A DNA stretch of 64,000 nt, from positions 186,001 to 250,000 of the forward strand of contig CAJSYZ010000005.1 in assembly GCA_910574455.1 (NCBI GenBank), in the 5' to 3' direction. Below, piece after piece: positions 47,528 to 58,485 of the stretch. A program made the position numbers and the translations under genes. Source of the stretch: Trichaptum fuscoviolaceum. Lineage: Eukaryota; Basidiomycota; Agaricomycetes; Hymenochaetales; Trichaptaceae. The stretch's first letter is position 1; every line of letters begins with the position of its first letter. The notes under the pieces are model-generated. The model saw only the letters and a program-made list of their open reading frames with translations, did no database searches and was not told the DNA's origin.

Positions 47528-47767
47528 TCAATGTCGTCTAAGAATGGCCCGAACAAGCTCTGGAATCCTAGCGTTCCTCATAGATGTTAGTGAATGCAGT
47601 TGAAGCAGCATAAAAGAAACACTTACTAGCACAATACTCTTCGGCGCCGTTGCGGAGCCATATTGGACACTGATGGAAGCAAACAGTGGGCCCGACATGT
47701 CTACGTGACCCTTGAGCTTGCATAGATAATTAGAGTATGTTATATTCAAGAATAAAATACATACCAT
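47528..47767 (-). CDS. Possible short gene divergent from the kinase
   Basis: A 79-residue frame with the core VDMSGPLFASISVQYGSATA. Candidate GT donors lie at 47764 (ATG|gtatgt) and after KSIVL (agtaagtg), so it may be a small spliced gene. No family recognised. It takes the position that the Spt5-like gene has in the large elements but shows no resemblance to it. Confidence 0.3.
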   Translation of the reverse strand: MVCILFLNITYSNYLCKLKGHVDMSGPLFASISVQYGSATAPKSIVLVSVSFMLLQLHSLTSMRNARIPELVRAILRRH

Positions 47768-47833
47768 TATGCTACAACGTAGGAGAACGAGGGAGAAGAA
47801 GAACTTCGTGATCTGTCTTCAGAAGGCCTTAAA

Positions 47834-47925
47834 TGTTACTAAAATCACCATATTTCGGGCAGGCTTCGGCGGGTCAGGGCATACCATAAATGGAATATTT
47901 GAAGCCTGCCCTCATACAAGCACAT
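47834..47925. promoter_or_regulatory. Decayed form of the KDZ palindrome
   Basis: Contains CTTAAATGTTACT...ATATTTCGGGCAGGCTTCGGCG, which matches the left arm of the palindrome at 19387 (CTTGAAGTGTTACT...TATTTCGGGTAGGCTTGTTGGCG). An inverted GAAGCCTGCCC lies 40 bp further on. The position, upstream of the rightward gene, is also equivalent. Confidence 0.6.
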
Positions 47926-48005
47926 GACTGACGCGTCCTTGTTTGACAGTCACAAGACCGTGTTACTCCCACGGTCGTCTGAAGTTACTCTGAGCCTTGC
48001 CGCCA

Positions 48006-49390
48006 GTGAGCACCAAGAGCTCGTGTTCACAGAGAAGAGCATCTTTTCTCTTTTGACAACGTAACAACTCACCTTATCTTACCCCTTTGATAGAATCTTT
48101 CGCAGATCCGCTCATCTTCACGATCATACAAGGTCTTGCTCCCGGAGGGACGCCATGTAGCACTCCGAGACTTTATTCCGGATGCACAAGGTCAAGTTCC
48201 TCATGGCACAGCTCGTACGTCCTTCCTTTCTCTAATCAAGTTTGTTCTTCCAGCTGACTTCCTACATTGTCACACCGTGAGTGTCATGCAGGATGACAAC
48301 ATTGTCCACCACGATTACAATCCCGAGAACATCTTTCTGGACGAACACGGGCGGCCGGTCGTTGGCGGTTTTGGACTAGGGCACGTGTACCGACACGTCA
48401 TGGGCAGCTGTCTCGAGGCAATGAGGACCGAAGACTTCTGGCATTGTACGGCAGGTGAGTGTGGCACTCCTGGGTATATGGCACCAGAGATGCTTCGCGA
48501 CGAATACTACTCGTATAAGGCCGACAATTTCTCCGTCGGAGTTATCTTCTACAAACTTGTCTTCGAAAGAGTGAGTCCTTCTTTTTTTATCCTCATGGTC
48601 TTCGTCACTCACTGATTGACCCTCCAGCATCCGTTCCGTGGCCGTGATCGGAACTACCTTCAGGAAAGGGTGCTCTTGGACAACCCTCTTTTTCCCGATT
48701 GGTTCAGCAAAGACTTCTACCCGGCATACACTTTGATGCGAAGGTTACTTGCCAAAAACCCCGACCATGGCATCTCGATGAAAGACGCTAAGGATAGCAT
48801 CTTTTTCAATGATGTGTAAGTAGCTTGTCCTTTGAAATATGCTCGTCACTGAACTTCACTGCAGGAACTGGACTGTTGCGAACAAGGAACAGCCTATCCC
48901 TGCAGGATGGGAGCCACAGGCTCCAAAAATCAAGACTGAAGCCTACATCAGCAAGCGTGTTCTCGTCGACGATCCCTATCAGCTTCAGCGCTTGCGCCCC
49001 ATCCTAGCTGACTACGCCTTCGTGTCAGCAGTCCGATTCGACAACGAGAAGGAGTTAAAGGTCGAACAGCCCCCACCCATGCCCGCACCCGCCGACTCGG
49101 TAGACATGCGTATGGAACGCCTCGCCGTCGGTATGCAGATTGTGGAGATGCACGAGCGTGACGGCCAACAGACACTGAGCAATGTTCCATTGGAGAACCC
49201 GACCTCAAGTACATTGGCGGTTCGGGGCGACTGCGAGATGTCAAGCAAAGCAGAGTTCTCGAACGCCTCAGCGGAGCGTCACAGTTCGCCTTACGACTCA
49301 ACACGCGTTGATGATCTATACGCCGACGAAGAGTCTGTTGATATCATCCTCAACTACGACGGCAAAGCAGGTTTGGTCACTGATAAGTAG
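48006..49390 (+). pseudogene. Captured AGC-type protein kinase gene, probably inactive
   Basis: Exon pieces give a partial N-lobe (PLIFTIIQGLAPGG near 48106, then MHKVKFLMAQL in another frame) and a clear C-lobe from 48250: DFLHCH...NIVHHDYNPENIFLDEHG, VVGGFGLGH, then CGTPGYMAPEMLRDEYYSYK and ADNFSVGVIFYKLVFER. Introns at 48571-48627 and 48817-48864 precede HPFRGRDRNYLQERVLLD and an AGC-like extension (NWTVANKEQPIPAGWEP), ending at 49390. The catalytic loop reads HHDYN instead of HRDLK and the DFG position reads GFG. The glycine-rich loop and the VAIK lysine were not found, and the frame breaks near 48160-48250. It is therefore predicted to be catalytically dead. Introns show it was captured as DNA. 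Confidence 0.7.
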
Positions 49391-49608
49391 CTAGATTCCT
49401 GTAAGGCTGTAACTATCTACTTGTATATCTTAAATATATCATTATATTCGACTTCAGACGTGCACGCACCAGCCAATGAGCTGGTTGAGATAAATATTTA
49501 ATGAATGCACATGATTGTATCGGATACAAGTCCAAATAAGGAAATGAATCGGATACACTGTAATGACAGATTACGATACAACTTATGAGCTGTGGAGATC
49601 GAACCTGC

Positions 49609-50698
49609 AGATAGTGAAGAGCAACATAACTTGTTTTTCTGGTCTACATTATGTTGAGCAAGTCGATGGTAAACCATTTACATGTATGTAGGTAGACTCC
49701 GGAAATTTATACCCAACGTCGGGCCAAGGCCGACATGACATAAAGTCATCTCCATCACATTTACTATGATTCCGGCTATTTGAGCACACGGCGTGGAAAA
49801 GCACAAACCAGTGCTCTTGGATTTCGCTATCAAATGAAGCAAGAACACAATGGTCAGGCATTGAAGATTTCCCGACCTAGCAATGGTAGATGCCGCAAAC
49901 CCCAAGATTGCACCCTGGCAGCCGAAGACTTGCAAGTTATTCGCGAAGGCATGGCTTTTCATTGTCCGACAAGGTGGACTGAGTAGTCTAGATTTTTCAG
50001 TTCAGCTTTTCCAGTTGCCAACGAAGTAGAAATGAATAATATACCAGATGTTTTGCGTCAATCTTCAGGTGGAACTCTGCGAGTACCGTGGTCTTTATCT
50101 CCTTCAGGGTAACCCTGCCTAGCCCGCCCGCTGACATCTGCTTGAGGCTACACAGGGGTGACACAGCTCATCCAATGGCACGCATCTTGCAGCAGACTAC
50201 ACCATTAGAAAGGACTCAGAAATTTCAGATCACTGCGGCGGTGCGCTTGCTTGAGACCTTCATACGACAGAGTTTGATCAAGCAAGGCTGCAAGGGAGGT
50301 CAGCAAAGACTGTGCGGAACAACGAGGTTGCCAATGTCATTCCTTGCAGCTGAGTTTTGGGCACTGAGGTGAAAAGATAAGGTGAGAAGCATTTAGTATT
50401 CTTCGAGGCCGACATCCAAAGAGCAATATTGAACACACCCGAATTCCTCGCCCTCACCCTCTCACCCTTCCTTCCTTCTGACACAGCAATCGATGCTACT
50501 TTTATTGACGTGTAATTATGTCCGAAATTATTGTAGCAAGAGTAAACGTCGGTGACGATCGTAAACAATGTGATGAAGAGGCAACTCGGATGACGGCGGG
50601 GCTGACTCTCGATGCGCGTGCCACTGCCACTCAGGCTTCCGGTGGCTCAGCGCGTTCCACCTTTCACTCTCACTCTCGACAACACCTCCTTTATCATC
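49609..50698. other. Intergenic between the small KDZ element and the intact family gene
   Basis: No exon recognised. The last 90 bases form a CT-rich leader before ATG 50699. Confidence 0.4.
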
Positions 50699-52342
50699 AT
50701 GTCTCAAGGCCAGAGACAACCCTTCATTGACGCACGAGCATACAACAAGGCAAGCTCAACCTATGTCACGTTCTCTTCGCAGGCCGATGCCATGCTCGCA
50801 AGCCTTCAGCTATTCCACGACCTTCCATGTCGCACCATGGACCTCTTCTTCTCTGTGATCACTCATCCAAACTTTGACGCCAGGCAGTTGACTCTACGCA
50901 ACTCGGTGGACGTGATCAACGTTGTAGAACAGAGTCGGCTGAGGGATCGGGCGGCTGTTGTCCGCAATAGGGCTTTGAACAGCGATGGTTACGTGGAGCA
51001 GGCAGGATTCCCCCAGTTCGTGCTAGACGAGGTTCTGGACATTATCCATGCTGATAGAATGGTCAACATCGAAGCTCGATTAAAGGAGAACCTGGAGGAT
51101 AGGCAGATGTGCCGTGCAAGAATTAACATTGCAGAGGACAACATCTTAAAGTCACTGGCTCTTGTACATCGGACCTGGACGTTGCCTGCTCAGAAAGCAC
51201 TTGGTCGGGTCCTTCATATCGGAAGGCCGACACGCGAGATGGATGTCCTCCTTTCCCCTATCCAGAAGTCTATCTTTGGTCCTTGGACCTCCGTCGTTGC
51301 CGTACACTTGTTTTGTCCAATCAACGCTTCGACTGACTCCGACACTAGTTGGACGGAGTATGAGAGAGACGATAACGCTCGGGAAACGTATCGCCAGTGG
51401 TTCGAAACCATGCATCGTATTCTCGTCAGTTTCATCCACCTCAAATGCATCTACGTGAAAAGTTATGCTTCGTTCCTTACGGAGTGGGCTAACGTCACAA
51501 TTCGAGACATGTTCCGCCAAAATACCCGCCTGGAGGAGGTCATTCTGTATGCTCACAAGGCGCACGTTTCCATTCATCCTTTCAATCTTGATTGTCTGAT
51601 TGAAAACCATTGGACAACTAGAAATCTACGCTCTTTGAAGATAGAAGGGGCTGTATTCTCTGACGATGTCCTAGAGAACAGATTGGAGGAAGTCCAGTTT
51701 ACGCATTTGCGCGAGTTGACCATCAGATCGTACAATAATTCGTGGGCTTCTGACGATCTAGTGCTTCTCCCAATCCTTTCCGCGAATCTTAATTCCGGCT
51801 TCGAATTGAAACTGAATGGCATCGCTGATGACGCTGATGGCTACCTGAGACGATGCGGCGCCTCCTTCCATGGCGTTCACGCGCTTTACGTTTCTAGCTC
51901 GAACACGAAGGAACTGATGGAAATGATGATACCCCACTGCTCTAACTTAAAGAATCTCACTGTTGCGGTGAACGTGTATCTGACTCCTGATTTACTCAAT
52001 GTGATACCCAGCACGATTCAGAGCCTAGACATCCGCATTCGCGACACAATCTGGGATGGACCTTTTTGCGACGAAACTGAAAGATGGAAAAGCAGCCTCT
52101 GGAAATTACTTTCCTTTGGGCACCTCTCGGAGCTGAAATGGTTCCGTATATCACTTTCAGAAAATGATACACACGGTTACTACGTGCCAGATAAGCGAGA
52201 TATCTGCAAGGCGCATAAAGGTGTTCAGGAGTTCGACAAGAAGATAAAAGACATTTGCGTTGTCGCTGGGGTTGACTATAGTCTCCAAATCCTGTCAGAG
52301 GAGCATATTGAATTTCTATGTACACTCCGCTGTATCTTTTAG
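50699..52342 (+). CDS. QPFID-family protein, full-length, single exon
   Basis: The only complete, uninterrupted member in the window (547 residues). It starts MSQGQRQPFIDARAYNKASS, which fits the starts of the other copies better than the upstream ATG at 50612. Landmarks: SLQLFHDLPCRTMDLFFSVI (residues 38-57), GFPQFVLDEVLDIIHADRMV (about 102-121), SLALVHRTWTLPAQKALGRV (about 152-171), KSIFGPWTSVVAVHLF, and a C-terminal half with leucine-rich spacing (HLRELTIRS, PHCSNLKNLTVAV, IPSTIQSLDIRI). The VLDEVLDII...LVHRTW..PAQ pattern resembles divergent F-box heads of mushroom proteins, which would make it a ubiquitin-ligase adaptor, but I found no canonical F-box and the call is tentative. No introns. 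Confidence 0.75.
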   Translation: MSQGQRQPFIDARAYNKASSTYVTFSSQADAMLASLQLFHDLPCRTMDLFFSVITHPNFDARQLTLRNSVDVINVVEQSRLRDRAAVVRNRALNSDGYVEQAGFPQFVLDEVLDIIHADRMVNIEARLKENLEDRQMCRARINIAEDNILKSLALVHRTWTLPAQKALGRVLHIGRPTREMDVLLSPIQKSIFGPWTSVVAVHLFCPINASTDSDTSWTEYERDDNARETYRQWFETMHRILVSFIHLKCIYVKSYASFLTEWANVTIRDMFRQNTRLEEVILYAHKAHVSIHPFNLDCLIENHWTTRNLRSLKIEGAVFSDDVLENRLEEVQFTHLRELTIRSYNNSWASDDLVLLPILSANLNSGFELKLNGIADDADGYLRRCGASFHGVHALYVSSSNTKELMEMMIPHCSNLKNLTVAVNVYLTPDLLNVIPSTIQSLDIRIRDTIWDGPFCDETERWKSSLWKLLSFGHLSELKWFRISLSENDTHGYYVPDKRDICKAHKGVQEFDKKIKDICVVAGVDYSLQILSEEHIEFLCTLRCIF

Positions 52343-52899
52343 CAATCTCTATGTAAACTTGTGAGTGGATTTGTACAATCTGAAATCTAACAAAGTTAAG
52401 CTTGATGAAGTCGGGCTTGCACTAGTTGTTTTTATTCATGTAGAGTACAAATCTAGGACTGGTGAGACAGACAAACATGTTCATACAAGTGACTGATGAA
52501 TGTAAAAAGAATAGTTACGGTAAAAAAACGACGTAAGGTTACTTATGAGTGTATCAAGTATTATGTTCAGTACGTTCACGCTTTTTGTTAGAAGCGCAAG
52601 TCCCACACCAACCAAATTGGCTAATGGGAAGGGAGGCATTACATTCACCCCCAACATGATCTATGTACTAAGATACTCAGCCATGAGCATCATGAGACAA
52701 TGTATCATGATTCTCCGGGGGTCACCTCTTTCTTGACAATAGAACTGCGGAAGGGACTCATGAACTGATCAGACAGTGATAGAAATAATATGTTATTGCT
52801 CTCAAAGTTCAAGAATATGAGAAAATATATTACACGATGCCCGAAACCTGTAGCAGAATCCATCGTTTTGTATAGATAGAATGACAGTATATACTGCAT
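52343..52899. other. Intergenic
   Basis: No exon or element end recognised. AT-rich towards 52899, where similarity to the GT90 3' flank begins. Confidence 0.4.
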
Positions 52900-53810
52900 C
52901 AAGTTAAAAAAGGAATGCCATAGATAATAATGAATATATGTGTAGCATATCCGTGCGCTACACTTTTCCATTGTCTTCGGCGATGACAATCTGCAAAATC
53001 ATGTCTATGCTTCTTGGCCAGGACGATAAGCCATGCTATCTCTATCATTAGTCCATAGACGCGCCCGCTCTAGAGCGAGACGATATACGTAGACTAGACA
53101 AGCAAAGGGTTTGGATTAGAAACATTTGCCAGAACGCTATCTGTACACGTACCTTCCATACCGGCCGAGCGACCCATGGTCTTTTTCCACGTCCTCCCCG
53201 CTCGAGATATACGGCGCAGTAAGATCTGGTTGTCTTTCAGCGTCTGGTCGTCACTCGAGACTGAAAGTTTATCAGCAGCTTCAAGCATTGACGGTGTCGG
53301 TCCGGAGAAGAACGCAAAGATATTATAGATCTCGTCGTAGTTCTGCGAGAGCGGAATATAATGCAGCCTAGACGCCCGTCAGCTATAATGAAATCAAGTC
53401 TAATCATCCAAGTCGATGCTCACCAAGGCTGCATGAACCAGTCCGAGCAGAATTCCTCATACACAGTCGGCTTCAAGGGCACACTGTCAGACGCCCAGAA
53501 CGCGAAGAAGCGCCCAGAATCGCCCATCCCATCCCCGTCAACAAGGTATTTGTATTGCCAGTGATGCCCGAGCGGTACTGATTTGGCAAAGCGATGGTCT
53601 TTTCGCAGGGCGGCGCGCCCGCCTAGGTAGGTGTCACGCCCAAGATGCTTCACGAACGCGACGTCCATGATCTCTTCATTCAGCTTTTCAATCGGCACCT
53701 GCACCGTTGCGTACGCCTCCGATGACGCTCTGTTCTGCAGCAGTGGGAACACAATCGTCCGGTTTTCTGTGCTCTTCGAGCTTGCCATGCGAACGAATCT
53801 GAAACATTTC
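52900..53810 (-). pseudogene. Partial duplicate of the GT90 glycosyltransferase gene (last three exons)
   Basis: Read leftward from 53800, the sequence matches exons 5-7 of the gene at 30006-32310: VRMASSKSTENRTIVFPLLQ, YKYLVDGDGMGDSGRFFAFW, then LHYIPLSQNYDEIYNIFAFF and SMLEAADKLSVSSDDQTLKD. Both introns are retained in place. Exons 1-4 are absent, so there is no signal anchor or start. Changes such as V to G and Y to D in the KYLVDVDGMGYSGRF signature hit a conserved motif. Similarity continues into the 3' flank to about 52900. Segmental duplication, not expressed as a functional enzyme. Confidence 0.85.
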
Positions 53811-55101
53811 ATTCATAATAAGTCATTGACAGGTGAGTGAGAACTAAATTACTGTAAGGCTGCCATATCACTATTTGTTGAGAAAGCGGGTAGTAGGCGT
53901 TGGCGCCTGGCGACAAGATAGTAGCAGTGACCCCACGAAGTCGTATTCACGAGGGTTGCGGAGAATTCATAGAATACAAAAGAAAATGTATTGAGTATCC
54001 AGGTGCATTCGTATTGAAAGTAAGGAGCAGTCTGCCGTTAAGCAGGCTCCATATAAGAAACGTAAAGAAGGTGTAGAGCGACTACAGCGCGGTGCTAGAC
54101 GACGGCGCTGACATCTCCTGAGAAAGCCGCCAAACACCTCAAAGTGTCAATTGAGACTCAAGCAGTTGTGCAGCAGTTCTTGATCTAACAATGTACACAT
54201 CATCTTAAAGTTGACGTGCCAGTGGGAATCTTGAGTTGGGTTGGTCATGGTTCAAGGTTGAGAGAAGAAATTGAGTTCAAGTTCTTGAAGAAGCATGTTG
54301 AAAAATCGCAGCCTGCCCTGAACTAATGACTTGTGTCAGTGTATAGTATAATGAGAGCTACGTTTTGTAACCCTTCGGCAATATGTCCACTGCAGATAGA
54401 AAATGTGGAGGCAACATTTTGAGATTCTATTTCCATCTATCCTTGTTTTAGTCTCTAACATGTATTATGTTTCTACGTAGTAATAAAGGATTGTCTATGC
54501 ATATGTGCACTCCCTCTTCTTTCAGCAACTTTTTCACTATACTTTATGCCCATCGTACTCATAGCTTCACACATCATAGATAATCCCTCTTTTCCGTGAG
54601 AGCTACTGCATTTCATTCTCGTAACAATCATCTTCCCATTTTGTGGTGCATTAGACGTGCCACCATGGCCTTAGAGAGCCCGGCCTGCAGTCACCATTAT
54701 GGAGTACACATCGGGAGAAAGGGAAACAGATTATGTAGGATTACGGAAGATTGCAGAGATTATAAGACAGCTGTCATGCTCATTATAGATTACAATACGG
54801 CATCCGGCTTATCCCGTGATTATAATTGCGTCATAAAGCTTACACGGTTAATATAATCCTTCATAAGGCTTACGCGGAGATTATAATCCTGCTATCATGC
54901 TTATGTCCTCTTGTAAGAATGGCATCCTGCTTATGTCTATCATATAATGTAGCTAAAATGTCATATAATGTTCTGAAAGGTATATAGACCTATTATAAGA
55001 GTGATACAAGCTAGATGCATGTCTTACAAGGTATTACTTGTAATGTATGTTTCAGAAGTCATTATACTTTTCATTCTCAATTTATCAAATTATACAGTTA
55101 G
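53811..55101. other. Intergenic, AT-rich with short degenerate repeats
   Basis: No exon recognised. Between about 54740 and 54960 short words such as GATTATAATC, CATAAGGCTTAC and ATCCTGCTTATG recur in loose order, a decayed repeat of unknown origin. Confidence 0.4.
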
Positions 55102-57165
55102 CTAAGCTACACTACATAAGTTACTAGCAGGTTTCGTGACACCATCCCAATCACCTATTGTCAGCAGGAGGTGCATGAGCACACTCAGGACTCCCGCATT
55201 CTCAAGCATTCCCGTGCGAGGTCGAAGCGCCACGGCCAGCGTGCGGACGCTGACGGCTCTCCCCTTCGTCTCCGCGGGATTTTCCGCGAGCTCGAGCTCA
55301 TGAACGGAATCTGTTGTAACCTGTAATGCAAGCCCTTTAAGATCTGTGAAAATGAAAGCAATTGAGTCAGTTTTTCTGTTAAATTCGATGATTATCAAAG
55401 ATGCACCCCGAGCTTCTAGGAAACGAGCGTCTTTACTCCGCTGCTCTTTCGGTACAGTCGGCAGAATCTTCTCCGCAGCCTCCATATCTCCACGTAGGTT
55501 TGCACTCACTAGATGCGGTTCAAAGACAGAGAGGACCAAACACTTTAATGTCTTTATCAGCAAGATAAACGCGGTTGTGAGCGGGGATGTAGGCCAGCAG
55601 GCACATTGGGCTATCATTCCATAGCAGCCTTCAGAAGTCGAGGAGGATGAAAAAAAGAAACTTGCTTATCAAAATGTGCTACGGTCTGTGTTTCACTGCC
55701 AATCAAGTATTGAAGCGCTTGGCGGCATTCATGTAGATAACGCAGTCTCCGATTTCGAGGTCTTGACGCTAAAATTTTAAGTTCAATTGAGATACCCAGC
55801 GAAAGAGAGAACAAGAAATCATACCTTTCAGAAATCTCTGTCACGACGTCAAATGCCTCTTCAACACCTTCATCTCCTGTGTCTACCCCAGACTCCAACG
55901 CCGCGTTGTACGCCTCATGGTTGAAGCTCAGGACGGAGAAAGAGTCGTCTCCCAGAAGACAACGAAACCGCTTCCACGAGCACCTAGACGGCCAACATGC
56001 AATTCTTCAACTAGCCACGATCCCAGCACCCTTCATTACCCGGACTACTCCTCTTCTTGAAGTTCTTGTACACCCACACCTTCGTCCGCCCCTCTAGCAC
56101 AGCGTACGTGTTCGAGTCTGTTGCCCGTGCGAAGGAAGAGCGCTGCTGGACACCTTGTTTCGCCAGGCCAGCACAGTGTAGATGATATACTCTCTATCTG
56201 CGATCACGGTGATGAAGCGCCCGTGGGGAGAATGTTGAAGGAACGTTGCGAAAATTTCCGTCGTACTGAGTTCCCGCACAGACAGCGGGATGCGTTGTCC
56301 TTCGGGCGTCTCGTCTTCCGCCGCGCCTTGGAGATTGGCGGACAAGACTTCTGTGTTGCTCGTCACGGCCAAGTTTGACCACGACTACACCTTCGTCTTA
56401 CTCTACGGCAGCATCACTCCCCTGCGGTCCGATGTTAATGTACCATGCGCGTACAAGAGCGTAGCTCGAGGTATTTTCGAGGCGGTACGTGCCCGAGTTC
56501 CAGATCTTAATCGTACTATCCTCCGAACGACGATCAAGGGCAGACTAGGGTGGAATACGGCAAACGAGACATAGTTGGTGTTTCCCTCCATCGCATGTAC
56601 ACAACTTTGCTGAGGTAGTCCCAGATTTTGATAGTTCGGTCGTCACCGCTCGTGACAAGATACAGCTTGTCACCGGGATAAAAGTCGACATAGTTCACGC
56701 CGCCCTTCTGATGTGCCTTGAGGGTGAAATTCGGCGTCGAGGAGCAAAGCGAAAACATCTTCACGGTGCAATTAATGAAAGAGGAGGCGAAGGTGTTGTT
56801 ATCCTTGGGATTGAATAAAAGGTTCATGGTGTAGTGCGTGTGTCCTTCGAGTATCTTCAGAGATAATTAGACGAAGTCAAATTTTGGAGCTGTGGATGTA
56901 CGCACCCGAATACACTTCCACTGTTTGTCCCAATCCTAAGCCTTGATTGTCATATCATCGCAGTCCGGCAGTACAATGCTAAATACTGGGTGGAAAACAA
57001 GGCATCGAATGTAGTCAGGATGGGCCTCGCATGCAGTCACTTTCTCGTGAGTGTTGTGATTGAAGACCCGTAGCAGGAAATCGTCCGAGTTGGTGAGGAA
57101 CCAGTAACTTCGAGGGATGAATTGCATGCATCGGACAGGAACTTCAGCGACTTCGTGTTGAGGAA
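55102..57165 (-). pseudogene. SEC27: Decayed copy of SEC27/COPB2 (beta'-COP coatomer subunit)
   Basis: Leftward translations in several frames match beta'-COP in order: EVAEVPVRCMQFIPRSYWFL, RVFNHNTHEKVTACEAHPDY and DDMTIKA (WD repeats, 57165-56936). Then come FNPKDNNTFASSFINCTVKM and GGVNYVDFYPGDKLYLVTSG with DDRTIKIWDYLSK (56825-56620), TPEGQRIPLSVRELSTTEIF and FITVIADREYIIYT (about 56320-56180), ESGVDTGDEGVEEAFDVVTE (55898) and GDMEAAEKILPTVPKEQRSK with ARFLEARG (about 55490-55410). A TAG replaces the Trp of the conserved KAWDWDKQWKC at about 56937. There are many frameshifts, and both ends are missing. The essential working gene must lie elsewhere. Confidence 0.85.
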
Positions 57166-57577
57166 CGTTTTCTGTCTTTTAATTACTTTAGTCTATTTTA
57201 TTATGTCAGCTCGAAATCATGTAAACAGTCTCACTCGGCATATTCCGTGTGAGGCTGGTACGAGTATATTATGCTCGTCTCATCCTGTATGCCACCTCAG
57301 TTCTTCTACCACGAACTGAGGTGAGCACATTCTTGCTTCTTCTATTTTCATTCACTCTTTATTAACATAAACTAGTGTCTTTATTTTAGGTATTTACACT
57401 GCAAATACACAGTTCTTCTACCACGAACTGAGTGTCTTTATTTTAGATCTCATTAGGTTATGAGCCTATCTGCGTTCTAGTAATTGTGCCACCCAGCCCT
57501 CACACGTCAACACGAACTCTACGTCCATAGTCTATGTCTCAGCGCTCTCTGCGATCTCGTACTATCCCCCCCACTCA
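57166..57577. other. Intergenic with two copies of a short hairpin repeat
   Basis: AGTTCTTCTACCACGAACTG occurs at about 57299 and 57411 and can fold on itself (AGTTC...GAACT). GTGTCTTTATTTTAG also occurs twice. This may be a remnant of a retroelement end. No exon seen. The 7 bases 57578-57584 (AGTCAGC) would be the TSD of KDZ copy 2. Confidence 0.4.
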
Positions 57578-58124
57578 AGTCAGCCAGGCACCTCAGCTCA
57601 TAAGTTGTATCGTAATCTGTCATTACAGTGTATCCGATTCATTTCCTTATTTGGACTTGTATCCGATTCACACATACGATGCATTTCCATATAAAGAGAT
57701 TTATTATGTCAGGTTATGTCATAGTTTAGTATTTACAGAACGAATTGGATTGCGTTATACATCAGTAGTCGTGAGAATTATAAGACAAAAGAGACAGAGT
57801 CGTGTCGTAAAGTAGATCATAAAAGTAAAAGGTAAAAAGGATTACTATTAGCTTAAGTTAACAACAATGTCATTAGAGGCACGAACATTATATGTCCAAA
57901 TAGAAAGTTATTGCATAAAGATAACTATAAGTCATACTTGATTCAGTAATAGTACAGTAAGATACAGACCAGGGACTCACGAAAATATGAGACAGAGGAC
58001 AGGCTCGACTTGCAGCGGGTATCTAACTTGTATCGGACACTTGTAAGGAAACAAGCATATGGACTTGGAAAAGAATAAGACTAGATACTTACAAGTGATG
58101 TCGAAGCTCATCATTGACCATGAG

Positions 58125-58350
58125 ATGAGTTCGATACCAAGTGCATCGTATACCAAGTGAATCGGATACCAGGTGAATCGTATACCAGGTGCATCGTATA
58201 CCAAGTGAATCCAGGTGCATCGTATACCACGTGAATCGGATACCAGGTGCAACAGATACCAAGTGAATCGGATACCAGGTGCAACGGATACCAGGTGCAA
58301 CGGATACCAACGGAATCGTATGCTAGATGCATCGGATACCAGGTGCATCG
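58125..58350. repeat. 16-bp TATCCGATTC-type repeat array, copy 2
   Basis: Reverse complement of the array at 23588-23820. The unit number looks the same in both copies. Confidence 0.75.
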
Positions 58351-58485
58351 GACACTCAAGCCGCGGTAGATGTATCTGCAGCAGCTTGAGTGTTCGATGC
58401 AAGTATATGATACATATTCTGCAAAGAAGCGGATTAAATATTGAAGTTTAGACACGAAAAAAAAACTTACCTGCGGTTCTTTAAC

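Larger units (their letters stand above)
47074..49601. mobile_element. Small KDZ derivative (2.5 kb) carrying a kinase gene
   Basis: The left end is type B (CAGGCACCTCAGCTCATAAG) and the right end type A (...CTTATGAGCTGTGGAGATCG), the same two end types as the 20.8-kb element. A 7-bp direct repeat AACCTGC flanks it at 47067-47073 and 49602-49608. TATCCGATTC words lie inside both ends. There is no transposase: the interior holds a possible small minus-strand gene, a decayed palindrome and a spliced protein kinase gene. It must rely on a full KDZ element for movement. Left-end DNA is clearly diverged from copies 1 and 2 (ATGCATCGCATTCTG against TTGTATCGTAATCTG), so it is an older or sister lineage. 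Confidence 0.85.
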
